The notes beneath the pieces are model-generated. The model searched no databases. It saw only the letters and a program-made list of their open reading frames with translations, and was not told the DNA's origin. Below are positions 1-11,000 of a DNA stretch of 64,000 bases, piece by piece (position 1 is the stretch's first letter; each line of letters begins with the position of its first letter). Origin of the DNA: Microglena sp. YARC (Eukaryota > Chlorophyta > Chlorophyceae > Chlamydomonadales > Chlamydomonadaceae); the NCBI GenBank assembly GCA_022414725.1, contig CM039463.1:23919910-23983909 (forward strand), read 5' to 3'. The position numbers and the translations under genes are program-made.

Positions 1-75
1 GGGCCAGAGGTCAGAGATACCGACTCACAACCAAACGAACGAGTCTCAAATGCAGATCCAGTAGGAGGGTTTCGC

Positions 76-290
76 TTTTTGGCAGAGCCCCCCCTTCTGG
101 GGGGCGGGAGCCCCCAGTGTTACCCATTTGTCCGTTCGTCCATCTATCTATCCATCCATCCATCCATCCGTCTGACCGCGATGAAGCCTGACACGTCAGC
201 CAACGGTCTCGTAACCAACTCGCTTCCGTTGCCCCCTGTCGCTCCCTCACGATCATTCTCCGCCATTTTTTAGCGTCGCAGGCGACGCTG
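76..290 (-). mobile_element. Dispersed GC-hairpin element, copy 1
   Basis: About 210 bp, one of seven copies in the window. One end carries a short palindrome of the GCGTCGC...GCGACGC type. The other carries a G-run/C-run hairpin (GGGGGCTCC near GCCCCC) followed by a short A run. The middle contains a conserved GCTGACGTGTCAGGCTT-like core and a GGTCGGACGGAC stretch. No ORF and no obvious Pol III box is visible, so it is non-autonomous and unclassified. Confidence 0.7.
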
Positions 291-302
291 CATATAACTT
301 GT

Positions 303-412
303 TTTAATGGTGTAGTTCATCAATGCCTTTTCTGTTTAGCCCTTCCTGTCACGGTTGGGCAAGTCCCTTAAGCCTATTTGGCCTACCCCTGGACTGTAAC
401 ATACATACATGC
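303..412 (+). mobile_element. SINE-2 family, truncated copy
   Basis: 3' part of a family recurring at 1608, 24827, 25227, 31489, 44572 and 52240. The shared body is GTTCATCAATGCCTTTTC, GGGCAAGTCCCTT, AGCCTATTTGGCCTACCCC and TGGACTGTAAC, followed by a CATA-repeat tail. This copy lacks the 5' head. Confidence 0.65.
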
Positions 413-585
413 ATACATAAGGAGTAGCTTGCCTCAAAGGGTGGTTCTCCCTACATTAGCCTAGACTGGAAGGATTATATGTGATGTGACGGAGCCTTTC
501 TGCGCATGTTGGAAGGTCCGTTGCATCCAAGATGCAGGTCGAGGAGGTGGGTTGCGTTTGCTGGAGGCTCTGTTGCATCTCAGAT

Positions 586-752
586 ACAGATCTTGGAATT
601 GGGTGCGACTCAAGATGCAGATCTTGGAATTGGGTGCTTCTCAAGATGCAGATCTTGGAACTGGGTGCTTCTCAAGATGCAGATCTTGGAATTGGGTGCT
701 TCTCAAGATGCAGATCTTGGAACTGGGTGCTTCTCAAGATGCAGATCTTTAA
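586..752 (+). repeat. 31-bp minisatellite 3' of gene A
   Basis: About five head-to-tail copies of a 31-bp unit containing AAGATGCAGATCTTGGAA and TTGGGTGCTTCTC. The several overlapping plus-strand ORFs here only reflect the repeat. Confidence 0.85.
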
Positions 753-798
753 TTACCCCTGAACAACCCTGCAAACATCCCACGAAGATGCAAGGACA

Positions 799-3700
799 CT
801 ATTTTGTCTTCTTAGCTAAATTCTGAGCTTCCTTCTCAGCCTCTGCTTGTGAGGCTGATCCGAAGCCCTTTGTCTTGTCCCTCTTCACCTTGGCCTTGAA
901 TGGGTTTCCCTCGTCCATCAATTTCCTGCACAGATCACAGCAAGGTTTAGGCACAGTATTTTTGTTGAAGTTGTGAAAAGAATTTCACCCCAGGAGATGG
1001 GTCTCCCAGCACAAACTAGGGACACTGAGGATGGTCAGACAAGGCTCGAAGCTGAAAGGGCCAGCCAACAACTTAAGGACAGACATTATCCATAATATTC
1101 CTGCACAGATAAGAACGGAGTTTAGGTACAGGTCTGACACAGCTCAAGGGGCAAAAGGGTCCAGCCAAAAACAAGGGGGGAGTTCTACTCCATTAATATC
1201 CTGCACAGACCACAGGGGGGGGGTTAGGTGCAGTTTTTGTTTTCTTGAAGTTGTGAACGGAATGTTCTTGTAAGTTGTGACAGGAGGTGGGCCAATTTCC
1301 TACACACAGCACAGCAGTGCTTAGCAACCGGCCTGGCATAGCTCAGGGGGCAAAAGCCAACAACAAGGGGTGAGCCCCCCTCCCCCCCCCCCCATAATTA
1401 TCCAACACATATTGCAGTGGGGTTTAGGTACAAGCCTGACAGAGCTCGAAGCGAAAGGGGCCAGCCAACAACAGGGGTGAGCCCCCCCCCCCCACACACA
1501 CACCACCATCATTATCCTACACATATTGCAGTGGGGTTTAGGTACAGGCCTGACAGAGGTCGATGGTAAAGGGGCCAGCCAACTGCACGGGTGGAACATG
1601 ACACCTTGAATGATCACTGTAGCATTAACTCAGGGGCTCTGTCGGTAAAGCGATTGTTTGGGGTTCAGTTCATCAATGCCTTTCTTTTGAAGCCCTTCCT
1701 ATCGCAGTTGGGCAAGTCCCTTAAGCCTATTTGGCCTACCCCAGGAGTGTAACTTACATACATGACACCCTGAGTACACTTAATTTGCAGCTTCGGTGGT
1801 TGTCCCCAGCGCAGGTGAACGGGCTGGTCCCCCCAACCTCACGCCTCGCCATAAGACGAAACATTTATTTATACATATATTTTCTTACTTGAGTTGGCTA
1901 CTGTAGCATTTCCAGCGCTATTCACAATCTTCAACTTGGCGCCCACATTTATTTCTTAAAAGTATTTAAATACATTTACTTGCTTCGCAGCTGTACCATT
2001 TCAAGCGCTATCCACAATCTTCTAATAGGCGCCATTGTTTTCGCGATCTGTCTTCTCTGCCCTGTTATCTTGCCATTTATTAATTCATTTATTTTAATAT
2101 ATTTACTTGCTTGGCAGCTGTAGCATTTCCGGCTCTATTCACAATCTTCAACTCGGCGCCCACATTTATTTCATTAATGTATTTGAATACATGTACTTAC
2201 TTAGCAGCTGTAGCATTTCCGGTGGTATCCACAATCTTTGAATCGGCGCCCTTGTTTTTGCGATCCGTCTTCTCTGCCCTGCTGTCTTGCTATAAATGTA
2301 TAGAATAAAAGAATACTATTAACTGTGCATACATCAACATCAACATACACACAGCACACAACACATAACTGCCCTGCTGTCTTGCTATAAATGTATTGAA
2401 TAAAATAATACTACGCCTTATTACGAGGCGTGATGTTAAAGGGGCCAGCCTGTTTGCATGCACTGGGGCCAACCAGATATATTCATTAATGCATTTTGAT
2501 ATATTTACTTACTTCGCAGCTGTAGCATTTCCAGCGCTATCCACAATCTTCAACTCGGCGCCCACATGTATTTAATTAATGTTTTAAAATAAGTTTACTT
2601 ACTTTGCAGCTGTAGCATTTCCAGCGCTATCCACAATCTTCAACTCGGCGCCCACATGTATTTAATTAATGTTTTAAAATAAGTTTACTTACTTTGCAGC
2701 TGTAGCATTTCCAGCGCTATCCACAATCTTCAACTCGGCGCCCTTGCTTTCAGCATCGGTCTTCTCTTTTGTGTTGTCTTGCCATGTGGAGAAGGTCAGA
2801 TAAGCAACCTGCACCCAAAGTTGCAGCCAAGCACTTAGTCAAGACGTCACTGCAGTGCCAGTGCCAGCGGTTAAAAATGATAATTAGCACCAAGGCTACT
2901 AGCTGTAGGCTAGCGCACGCTAGAAAATTGTCATTTTTAAGCACCACAATTTAATTTAAATGTCACTTTTGTGTTGCCTTGCCAGGTGGAGATAGACAGA
3001 TACACAACCTGCACCCAAAGTTGCAGTCTTACAGACGAGCACTTAGTCAAGACGTCATTGCAGTGCCAGTGCACCAAGGATACTAATAGGTTTTGAAGCA
3101 CACATTTTATTTTAAATGCCCCTTTTGTGTTGCCTTGCCAAATGGAGGTCAGATATGCGACCTGCATCCAAAGGGATGCCTAGAAGCTGCCTAGAACCTG
3201 CTACGCATAGCCAAGGATTTTTTTTGCAGCGTCGCAAGTGACGCTAAAACATGGCGGAGAGTGTTCGCAACTGAGTGACAGGTGGCAACGGAAGGGAGTT
3301 AGTTACGAGAACGTTGGCTGACGTGTCAGGCTTCGTCTCGGGGGGGCGGTCGGACGGACGGTCAAACGGACAACGGGGTAACCCTGGGGGCTCCCGCCCC
3401 CCAGAAGGGGGGGCTCCGCAAAAAAAGAAACAGTGCAGCCAGGTATGAGTTCCCGGTGTCTGTTTGACCCATAAACATTCTGTTGGAGACACTATTGTTT
3501 TTCAAGTGCTCTCTCTAAATATGGTTACACAAAAAATTGAGATGTGAGATGCTGTCAATCTAGTAGGGACTTGCATATCACATGATGTTGACCGATTCAT
3601 ATGATATCATACAAATTGCATCATATGATATTGTATATATATGGTAACTTTAGCCTAGTCAGACTGCTGGCATCATATGATATCATATTTCCGTTCCCTA

Positions 3701-4894
3701 CAATCTAGAAAGATAGTGCTTACTTGCTAGCTGTAATATTGCTTGTCTTATGTTGAGGATAAGTTGGAAGAACCCTCCCAGATGCCAACAATGGCCTGAC
3801 CATGACAACATGATGTAATGCAGTGGGTTTCCATAGGTATGAAAGGGAACATTAGGGTCCGGCCATTCCATGTATCTGGAAGGATGGTAGGTTAGGGGCA
3901 TTCCATATCTACAAGGATAGTGGATTTGGGCTATTCCATGTGTCTAGAAGGATGGCAGGTTTGAGGCATTCCATGTATCTGGGAGTTTGGTGGGTTTGGG
4001 GCATTCAATATATAAAATGATAGTGGGTTTGGGCTATCCCATGTGTCTAGAGAGATGGTAGGTTCAAGGCATTCCATGAGTATAGAAGGTTGGTGGGTTT
4101 GGGGCATTCAATATATTTAAAATGATACCGGGTTTGGGGCTGTTCCATGTGTCTAAAATGATAGTGGGTTTGGGCTATCCGATGTGTCTAGAAGGATGGT
4201 AGGTTGGGCTATTCCAGGCACCTAATATGGAAATAGTTGGGTCTGGTTATTTCATGTATCTAGAACGAGGGTAGTTTTAGAGCCTTCCACATCTAGATGA
4301 GAAATAGTAGGATCAGGCCAGTCCATGTACCTGTAAGTAGAGCAGGGTCCAGCTGAGTCTACCCATCCTACCCATGCAGGTCTCACATGCACTGATGGTT
4401 TTGAATTTTGCATTCATCTATGTTGATCTTCACACATGATGCATAGATCAAGACTTGGGCGGGTAACTCGTCTTTCCATAGCTAATAACCGTCACGTCAC
4501 TTACTCCAAGGGTGACCACAGTCAGAAGGATCACCACGGAGGCGAAGAGGACGGTGACTACAATCGACTGAATATATCCATTATCACCCACGACAGCAGC
4601 AGCGGCGGCAGTAGCTTCAGGGGACTCGCTCAAGTTCGTTGCCCCCTGCTCTGCCCAAGCTAATGGTGGCAGAAGGACATTCAGAGTAGCGAACGCAATC
4701 GAGGGCACAGCTAGTCCAGAAAATGTGTTTGCGGGAGCAGGAGAAACATGCTCAGTAGGGGACGCAGCAGGAGCGAGATTTGCAAGAACGTTCCGTCGTG
4801 GCAAAATGGAGGGCAGGGCCCGAGGCGAAGAAGCAGTGAATGGCTTGATGGAGGCCCTGAGGCAAGGGTTACACAAAGCGGACACGGGAGCCAT
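799..4894 (-). CDS. Gene A: thylakoid-targeted single-span membrane protein (3 exons)
   Basis: Exons on the minus strand are 4894-4505, 2808-2693 and 925-799, phases 0, 2 and end; the sum is 633 nt, giving 210 residues plus TAG. The ATG at 4894 has a good context (AACATGGC). Residues 1-60 are basic and Ser/Ala-rich like a chloroplast transit peptide. Residues 61-81 form a hydrophobic thylakoid-lumen signal ending AWA (79-81). Residues 109-134 are one hydrophobic helix, cut by intron 1 between TLG and VAYL. The rest is a charged tail with NPFKAK, KGFG and a Lys-rich C-terminus. Donor 1 is a perfect GTAAGT after GGA; donor 2 is AA|GTAAGT. Predicted topology is lumenal N-terminus and stromal tail. 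I do not recognise the family; small photosystem-type or assembly proteins share this presequence design. Introns contain duplicated exon pieces. Confidence 0.72.
930..1600 (-). repeat. Degenerate tandem repeats in gene A intron 2
   Basis: About 110-bp units. One type carries CCTGCACAGATCACAG and a GTTTAGG(T/C)ACAG motif; another carries ACACATATTGCAGTGGGGTTTAGGTACA and AAGGGGCCAGCCAAC. Poly-C runs interrupt them at about 1375-1395 and 1484-1495. Some units repeat the sequence next to the terminal-exon acceptor. Confidence 0.6.
1608..1763 (+). mobile_element. SINE-2 family copy
   Basis: Near full-length, from the TGATCACTGTAGCA head through GGGGCTCTGTCGGTAAA, the Pol III box-B-like GGGGTTCAGTTC and GGGCAAGTCCCTT to TGTAAC. 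The tail is a short CATA run. It lies in gene A intron 2. Confidence 0.7.
1897..2660 (-). repeat. Tandem partial copies of gene A exon 2 (donor side)
   Basis: At least six copies of the 3' half of exon 2 lie at about 1897-1950, 1980-2075, 2104-2165, 2195-2300, 2504-2560 and 2600-2655. Each includes the codons for KIVDSAGNATAAK or variants, and most keep the GTAAGT donor. The 2195-2300 copy is longer, is open in frame (KTDRKNKGAD) and starts after a TATAG acceptor, so it could replace exon 2 in phase. The about 2011 copy has stop codons. The last two copies are near-identical 96-bp units. Confidence 0.75.
2935..3167 (-). repeat. Tandem partial copies of gene A exon 2 (acceptor side)
   Basis: Two further copies of the acceptor and first codons of exon 2 (VVYLSISTWQGNTK at about 3008-2965 and VAYLTSIWQGNTKG at about 3162-3120), each after a TGCAG acceptor. 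After these codons the copies diverge from exon 2, so they have no donor half. They lie in intron 1, upstream of the complete exon. Confidence 0.75.
3226..3428 (+). mobile_element. Dispersed GC-hairpin element, copy 2
   Basis: Same element as at 76-290, opposite orientation. It starts with GCAGCGTCGCAAGTGACGC and ends with the GGGGGCTCC hairpin plus an A run. It is inserted in gene A intron 1 next to a T run. Confidence 0.75.
3564..3700 (+). mobile_element. hAT-like MITE with 8-bp target duplication
   Basis: A 137-bp element opening TAGGGAC and closing GTTCCCTA, with imperfect terminal inverted repeats (TAGGGAACGG-type). It is rich in the palindromic motif ATCATATGAT. It is flanked by an exact 8-bp direct repeat, CAATCTAG (3556-3563 and 3701-3708). 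An 8-bp duplication and TAGGG ends (fitting YARNG) are hAT hallmarks. No ORF, so non-autonomous. Confidence 0.85.
3880..4340 (+). repeat. Degenerate ~60-bp tandem repeat in gene A intron 1
   Basis: Repeated units built on GGGCATTCCATGT, CTAGAAGGATGGTAGGTT and GGGTTTGGGGCATTC with many substitutions. No coding exon is visible. Confidence 0.7.
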
Positions 4895-6672
4895 GTTGAT
4901 TTGAGCAAATTTGTAGATTGGGACTCGCGATGGTGCGCCGGACGCAGTTCCCGTAGATACGCGCTGCGCAAAAAAAGATCTAGATCAAGAGGGCCTCGGA
5001 CAAAAATGTTCCACGTCGGCCGAGGTTCCCTGCCAATCCGTTGAGCAGCCTCCCACCACCCCACCGCCGGGGGGGTGTAGCTAGGGCCAGATCCAGTTCC
5101 GCGTTTTGGCATGTCTCTAGACAGGTTAATTACCAACTGGAACTGGGATTGTTTCCGGCAGATCGTCAGTTGAAAACCTCGTGGTGGAGTTTCGCAAAAA
5201 ACATCCCAGTTCCGATAAGTTAATAGAATCAAAAAATGGGCCTCAACATGGCTGTAAAAGCCGAAAAGCCGAAAAACAAGTTACTCTTTTTACACTTTTT
5301 CCCAGCCAAAATTTTATTCTTGACTTTAAACACATATTACCAAAAAATTTAATCCTGGCAAGAAATTTGAAAGGTCTGTATTTGGAATAGAGACTAGAAA
5401 AGGCAGATGTGGTGTATTTGGGCCCAAAACAGCCCTTAATGTGCACGAATGTCATGTTTGAGGAGTCTTACTCAAGTTGGAAACACGACCCAAGTTGTAA
5501 GTCACTAGTTTGCACCCTCCCAGCATATTTTACCTAGATGGATTTGGTGTAGAAGTTGAGAAGGTCACCCATTTGACCTACACAAGTACCAAGCCAGGCC
5601 ATTCCCAGCCCTTACAGGCTAGCATACGGACCCGCAGCAGTCGGAACGAGGGGCAGAATCGTGCAGTTTCTGATAATTCAACTTCAGGCAATGTGATGGA
5701 TGGAGCAATTTGATGGCGATTTATCGATTCCCTGGCTCGATCTGTGCTCTGTGCAGCTCGCGGCAGTCACTTGCGTACGATCGTGTACTCTCGGTGCTTT
5801 CGGGCAGCTTTCTCCACAGGCCATGGCAGGAGGTGAATCTACGATGTAAACTCCGGAAATTGCTTCGCGTTTGCTTTTGCCATTCAAAGAGACATCGGAA
5901 AAGCAGGAACCCAAATTTGGCTCGGGGCCCCCGGAGCTACACCCCCCCCCCCCCCCCCCGCCCTACGCCCTACGCCCTCTGCCACCAGAGGGTCTGCCAC
6001 CGCCCCCCCTTACCTGGCAGCCGCCCGCCACCATTCCAGAGAGCGAGATTCTGACTCCTTGTGGTATCTTCTAGAGAGATAACGTTGACTAATAAGGAAC
6101 ACTTGCACCCTTGTTAGCTACATGTTTGGAGGCCCCTCCCAAGTGTTACATGACAACAGACCATTTTTGACCCCGGACAAGCTTGCTCCACAACATCCGG
6201 GGTGTCCTCCAGCCAATCCTCCAATATTAAGCAAAGGGTGCAAGGAAGAAAGCAAAGAAGCCGACAAGACAAACTGGAGGATGTTCCATAAAATTAGTGG
6301 CGTAACCTGCATACTGCCCAGTTCTATAGCAAGATGACTGTAGTGTCAACAATTATTCCATTTAGCGATACATATAAACCAGAAAAAATCCACTGGCAGC
6401 GGATGGGTTCGGGAGGGAAGTGGATCTCCTCCACAATGCGCTAGCATTATTTTTATACCGGTGATAACTGACACAATATGACTGGAACCAACTGGAACCC
6501 CGGAATACCGGTAAAACAGCGAGATGCACTATCGCGTAACCTAGAGGAAAGCATAATTCGCGTCATTAGCCATTATGAAGTGTTTAGCACTTGTGTAGCG
6601 CGCATTACACTCAGGAGATCGATCGTTCCATTCTCCTGACTTCAAAAAAACAGATGGGGTCGTACCTGGGTC
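4895..6672. other. Intergenic region between genes A and B
   Basis: 5' flank of gene A and upstream DNA of gene B. I see no ORF with credible start, length and codon pattern. A poly-C run lies at 5941-5960. GTGTAGCTAGGGCC near 5075 and its near-complement near 5928 (GGGGCCCCCGGAGCTACACC) are a diverged inverted pair. No TATA box can be assigned confidently. Confidence 0.5.
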
Positions 6673-6882
6673 ATACGCCAACCAACGCTTACACCTCTGG
6701 TCGCTCCAGCCGATGCTGCTCAGTGGCCCCTGATGCTGCGAGCATGAGCGCAACCTTGTTCTGCCTTCCATATTTGTAGCATCGCCCTCGCATATGTTCA
6801 TGGTCTCGAGATAGAAATGGTTTTGGTCAGAGTAGCAGCGCTCCTTCCTCCAGCTCCTTGCGCCCCTTGCATTTACATCCAT
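6673..6882 (-). CDS. Candidate divergent first exon, unknown
   Basis: Minus-strand ATG at 6882 opens about 70 codons (starting MDVNARGARSWRKER) up to a possible donor CCAG|GTACGA near 6672. Its start lies only 123 bp from the divergent start of gene B, so the two could share a promoter. No domain is recognised and no downstream exon was found. It may equally be non-coding. Confidence 0.22.
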
Positions 6883-7005
6883 TATTTACCCTTATCTTAG
6901 TTCCGCAACGCGGGTTGTGGCTTCACTCGTTTCTAAACATGTCATTGGGTTCGGTGCCTTCCGCGCGCTTGTCTGCTCTTCACGCTCCCGTTCACAGCTA
7001 GCGAG

Positions 7006-7875
7006 ATGCAGGTGCTACCTCTGCTCTTAATAATCGCACAATGCGCCCTATCGGTGCATTGTGTCGATGTCGACTCCGGCACATCAGGTATGCCTCAGCT
7101 ATCTGCCTGAGAAGGACAAACTCCTCCATTGGATCGTGTGCTTGCCGCAGGTGCAGAGCCAGAGCCTATGGTTGATGCACCCCAGGTTTTTGCCTTGCAT
7201 GCCATGGTTAAGAACAAACTCTTCCAGATAAACGTCTGTCTACTATATGTGCATAGCCGGAGTCCCTGGTCTACCTTACCTCTAGTCTTTGCCTTTGCTT
7301 ACCATGCCTGCAGACCCCCCCCACCCTCCCATATGATTTCGTGAGAGCCATATATTCAGTGCCTGAGACCTGGTACATCATCCTTGATATTTGTTAATCT
7401 CATTTAAAAAAATCTCAAATGGTGGGTCTCCGTGCGCGAGCCCTATACTCAAAGATTAGATGTGATAGGCGAAGTCACTCCTGCAATGAGGGAGCAGGTA
7501 GTTAGGTACTTGTAAGTCGGCTGGAGTTGCCAACCCACTAACAATTATAGTGTCTGTTCTACTTGACTGTATTCCTGGATTGCAGAGGTGTGTGTTTGAG
7601 TGTGTGCGTGTGTGTGCATATGTGTGTGTGTGTGCATACCTGGAGTGCAGAGGTGTGTGTGCGCGTGTGAGTGTGTGGGTGTGCGTTTGTGTGTGTGTTT
7701 GCATACCTGGAGTGCTGGTGTGTGTGCGTATGTGTGTCTGTGTTTGCATACCTGCAGTGCAGAGGTGTGTGTGTGTATGTGTGTGTGTGTGCGAATGTGT
7801 GTTTGTGTGTGTTTGCATACTTAGAGTGCAGAAGTGTGTGTGTGTGCGCGTGGGTGTGTGTGCACATATTCTCCA

Positions 7876-7909
<34 letters not shown>

Positions 7910-8058
7910 TCTCTGTCACGCAGCAGGTCGCCAGCTGATTTCTTTATCACATACACACATTATCCATCACATACACACATTATCTATCACACACACACAC
8001 ACTCATTCTCTGTCACACACATATTCTCCATCACACACACACATATTCTCCATCACAC

Positions 8059-8096
<38 letters not shown>

Positions 8097-11000
8097 ACAT
8101 TCTCCACCACACAGCAGGTCGCCAGCTGATGGGTATAACTGACTCAGAATCTTTCAAGATGGCGATGATTGCTTTAGGAAGCTTTCTGGCCTTGATCGGA
8201 GGCGTCCTCTTCATATACTGCATGTGCGCGTGTTGCCAAAACAGAAAGAAAGACAAGGTCGCAGCTGGAGCTGGAGCTGGAGCTGGAGCTGAAGTTAATG
8301 TGCGTGAGGGGCAGGGTAGCTGGGGGGGCGGGGCGGGGTGGGGTGGGGGGAGAGTTTATGTATGTAGAAGGGTTGGGAAGGGTAAAGAGTGGGATGCGGA
8401 GGGAGTGGATGGGGGGCAGAGGGTGGGTCGGAAAATGGGTTTGGGGTTGGGGGGGTGGGAGGGAATCAACACCAGGGGCAGTTGAAGGGTAATATACTAA
8501 TAGGCTATTGGAACTTGGTAGGCTTATGAATGAAGACTACTAGCATATCATTTAATCAGGTTGGTATTGGACGAGGGTTGTATGCGTCCTTGTGGGTGCA
8601 CAACTGCACACAACAGCTGTGGTACTGGTTGTACTTCAACTATTATTTTATTGTTTAAATAAAAATAGGAAATATTTGAATTGGAGAACAAAATCTTATT
8701 TATCAAATATGTCACGTTTAATAAAAAAACTCTTTTTATCGCAGGTAATTTATAAATACTCAAGAAATTAAATGCACAAGGAAAAAGTTGTTATTATACT
8801 CAGTTGTACTGAACGTTTTATGGTAGCCATTCTCCAGTATGTATGCAAACTGGAGGGTTCCCTCAATCTCACGCCTGTGGCATGGCGTGAGATTGAGGGA
8901 ACCCTAAATGCCCAAGGATCAAGTCCTATGCAGCATCGCAAGCGACGCGGAAGATTGGCGGAGTGCGTTAGCAACGGAACGAAAGGTGGCAACGATGGAA
9001 CTGACCGAAGCGAGTTAGTTTCGCGATAGGTTGGCTGACATGTCAGGCTTTAATGTTTCGGTCGGACGGACAAATGGGTAAACATAGGGGGCTCCGCCAA
9101 AAAACTTAAATGCACGAGGAAAAAGTTGTTATTATACTCAATTTATACTGAATGTTTTGCTATCTGCTCCCTTGAATGCAGATGGCCAAGGCCAAGTCAT
9201 CCCAAGAAGCAGACGTGGGAAAACTCAAATCGGCACCAAGTGAGTTCTATACCTGTTGTGCTCTCTGTGTTTGAGTGAGTCCCATGGTTGTGTGCCATGA
9301 CTGTTCGGGTGAGTCCCGTGGTTTTGTGCCATGACAGTGGTATAGTGATTCCCATGAATGTGCTTTAGTGAGTCCCATGGTTGTGTGCCATGACTGTTCG
9401 GGTGAGTCCCGTGGTTTTGTGCCATGACAGTGGTATAGTGAGTTCCATGACTGTGTTTGAGTGAGTCCCACGGTTTTGTGCCATGATTGTGCAGGTGAGT
9501 CCCGTGGTTTTGTGCCATGACAGTGGTATAGTGAGTTCCATGACTGTGTTTGAGTGAGTCCCATGGTTTTGTGCCATGACTGTTCTGGTGGGTCCCGTGG
9601 TTTTGTGCCATGACAGTGGTATAGTGAGTTCCATGACTGTGTTTGAGTGAGTCCCATGGTTGTGTGCCATGACTGTTCTGGTGGGTCCCGTGGTTTTGTG
9701 CCATGACAGTGGTATAGTGAGTTCCATGACTGTGTTTGAGTGAGTCCCATGGTTTTGTGCCATGATTGTGCAGGTGAGTCCCGTGGTTTTGTGCCATGGC
9801 AGTGGTATAGTGAGTTCCATGACTGTGTTTGAGTGAGTCCCATGGTTTTGTGCCATGATTGTGCAGGTGAGTCCCGTGGTTTTGTGCCATGACAGTGGTA
9901 TAGTGAGTTCCATGACTGTGTTTGAGTGAGTCCCATGGTTGTGTGCCATGACTGTTCTGGTGGGTCCCGTGGTTTTGTGCCATGACAGTGGTATAGTGAG
10001 TTCCATGACTGTGTTTGAGTGAGTCCCATGGTTTTGTGCCATGATTGTGCAGGTGAGTCCCGTGGTTTTGTGCCATGACAGTGGTATAGTGAGTTCCATG
10101 ACTGTGTTTGAGTGAATCCCATGGTTGTGTGCCATGATTGTGCAGGTGAGTCCCGTGGTTTTGTGCCATGACAGTGGTATAGTTAGTTCCATGACTGTGT
10201 TTGAGTGAGTCCCATGGTTGTGTGCCATGACTGTTCTGGTGGGTCCCGTGGTTTTGTGCCATGACAGTGGTATAGTGAGTTCCATGACTGTGTTTGAGTG
10301 AATCCCATGGTTGTGTGCCATGATTGTGCAGGTGAGTCCCGTGGTTTTGTGCCATGACAGTGGTATAGTTAGTTCCATGACTGTGTTTGAGTGAGTCCCA
10401 TGGTTGTGTGCCATGACTGTTCTGGTGGGTCCCGTGGTTTTGTGCCATGACAGTGGTATAGTGAGTTCCATGACTGTGTTTGAGTGAGTCCCATGGTTTT
10501 GTGCCATGATTGTGCGGGTGAGTCCCGTGGTTTTGTGCCATGACAGTGGTATAGTGAGTTCCATGACTGTGTTTGAGTGAGTCCCATGGTTTTGTGCCAT
10601 GATTGTGCAGGTGAGTCCCGTGGTTTTGTGCCATGACAGTGGTATAGTGAGTTCCATGACTGTGTTTGAGTGAGTCCCATGGTTTTGTGCCATGATTGTG
10701 CAGGTGAGTCCCGTGGTTTTGTGCCATGACAGTGGTATAGTGAGTTCCATGACTGTGTTTGAGTGAGTCCATGGTTTTTGTGCCATGATTGTGCAGGTGA
10801 GTCCCGTGGTTTTGTGCCATGACAGTGGTATAGTGAGTTCCATGACTGTGTTTGAGTGAGTCCCATGGTTTTGTGCCATGATTGTGCAGGTGAGTCCCGT
10901 GGTTTTGTGCCATGACAGTGGTATAGTGAGTTCCATGACTGTGTTTGAGTGAGTCCCATGGTTGTGTGCCATGATTGTGCAGGTGAGTCCCGTGGTTTTG

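Noticed and set aside
5684..5914. ORF beginning MGSCFS, resembling an N-myristoylation signal
   Set aside because: The first codon in the DNA is TTG, not ATG, so the motif would not be at a protein N-terminus.
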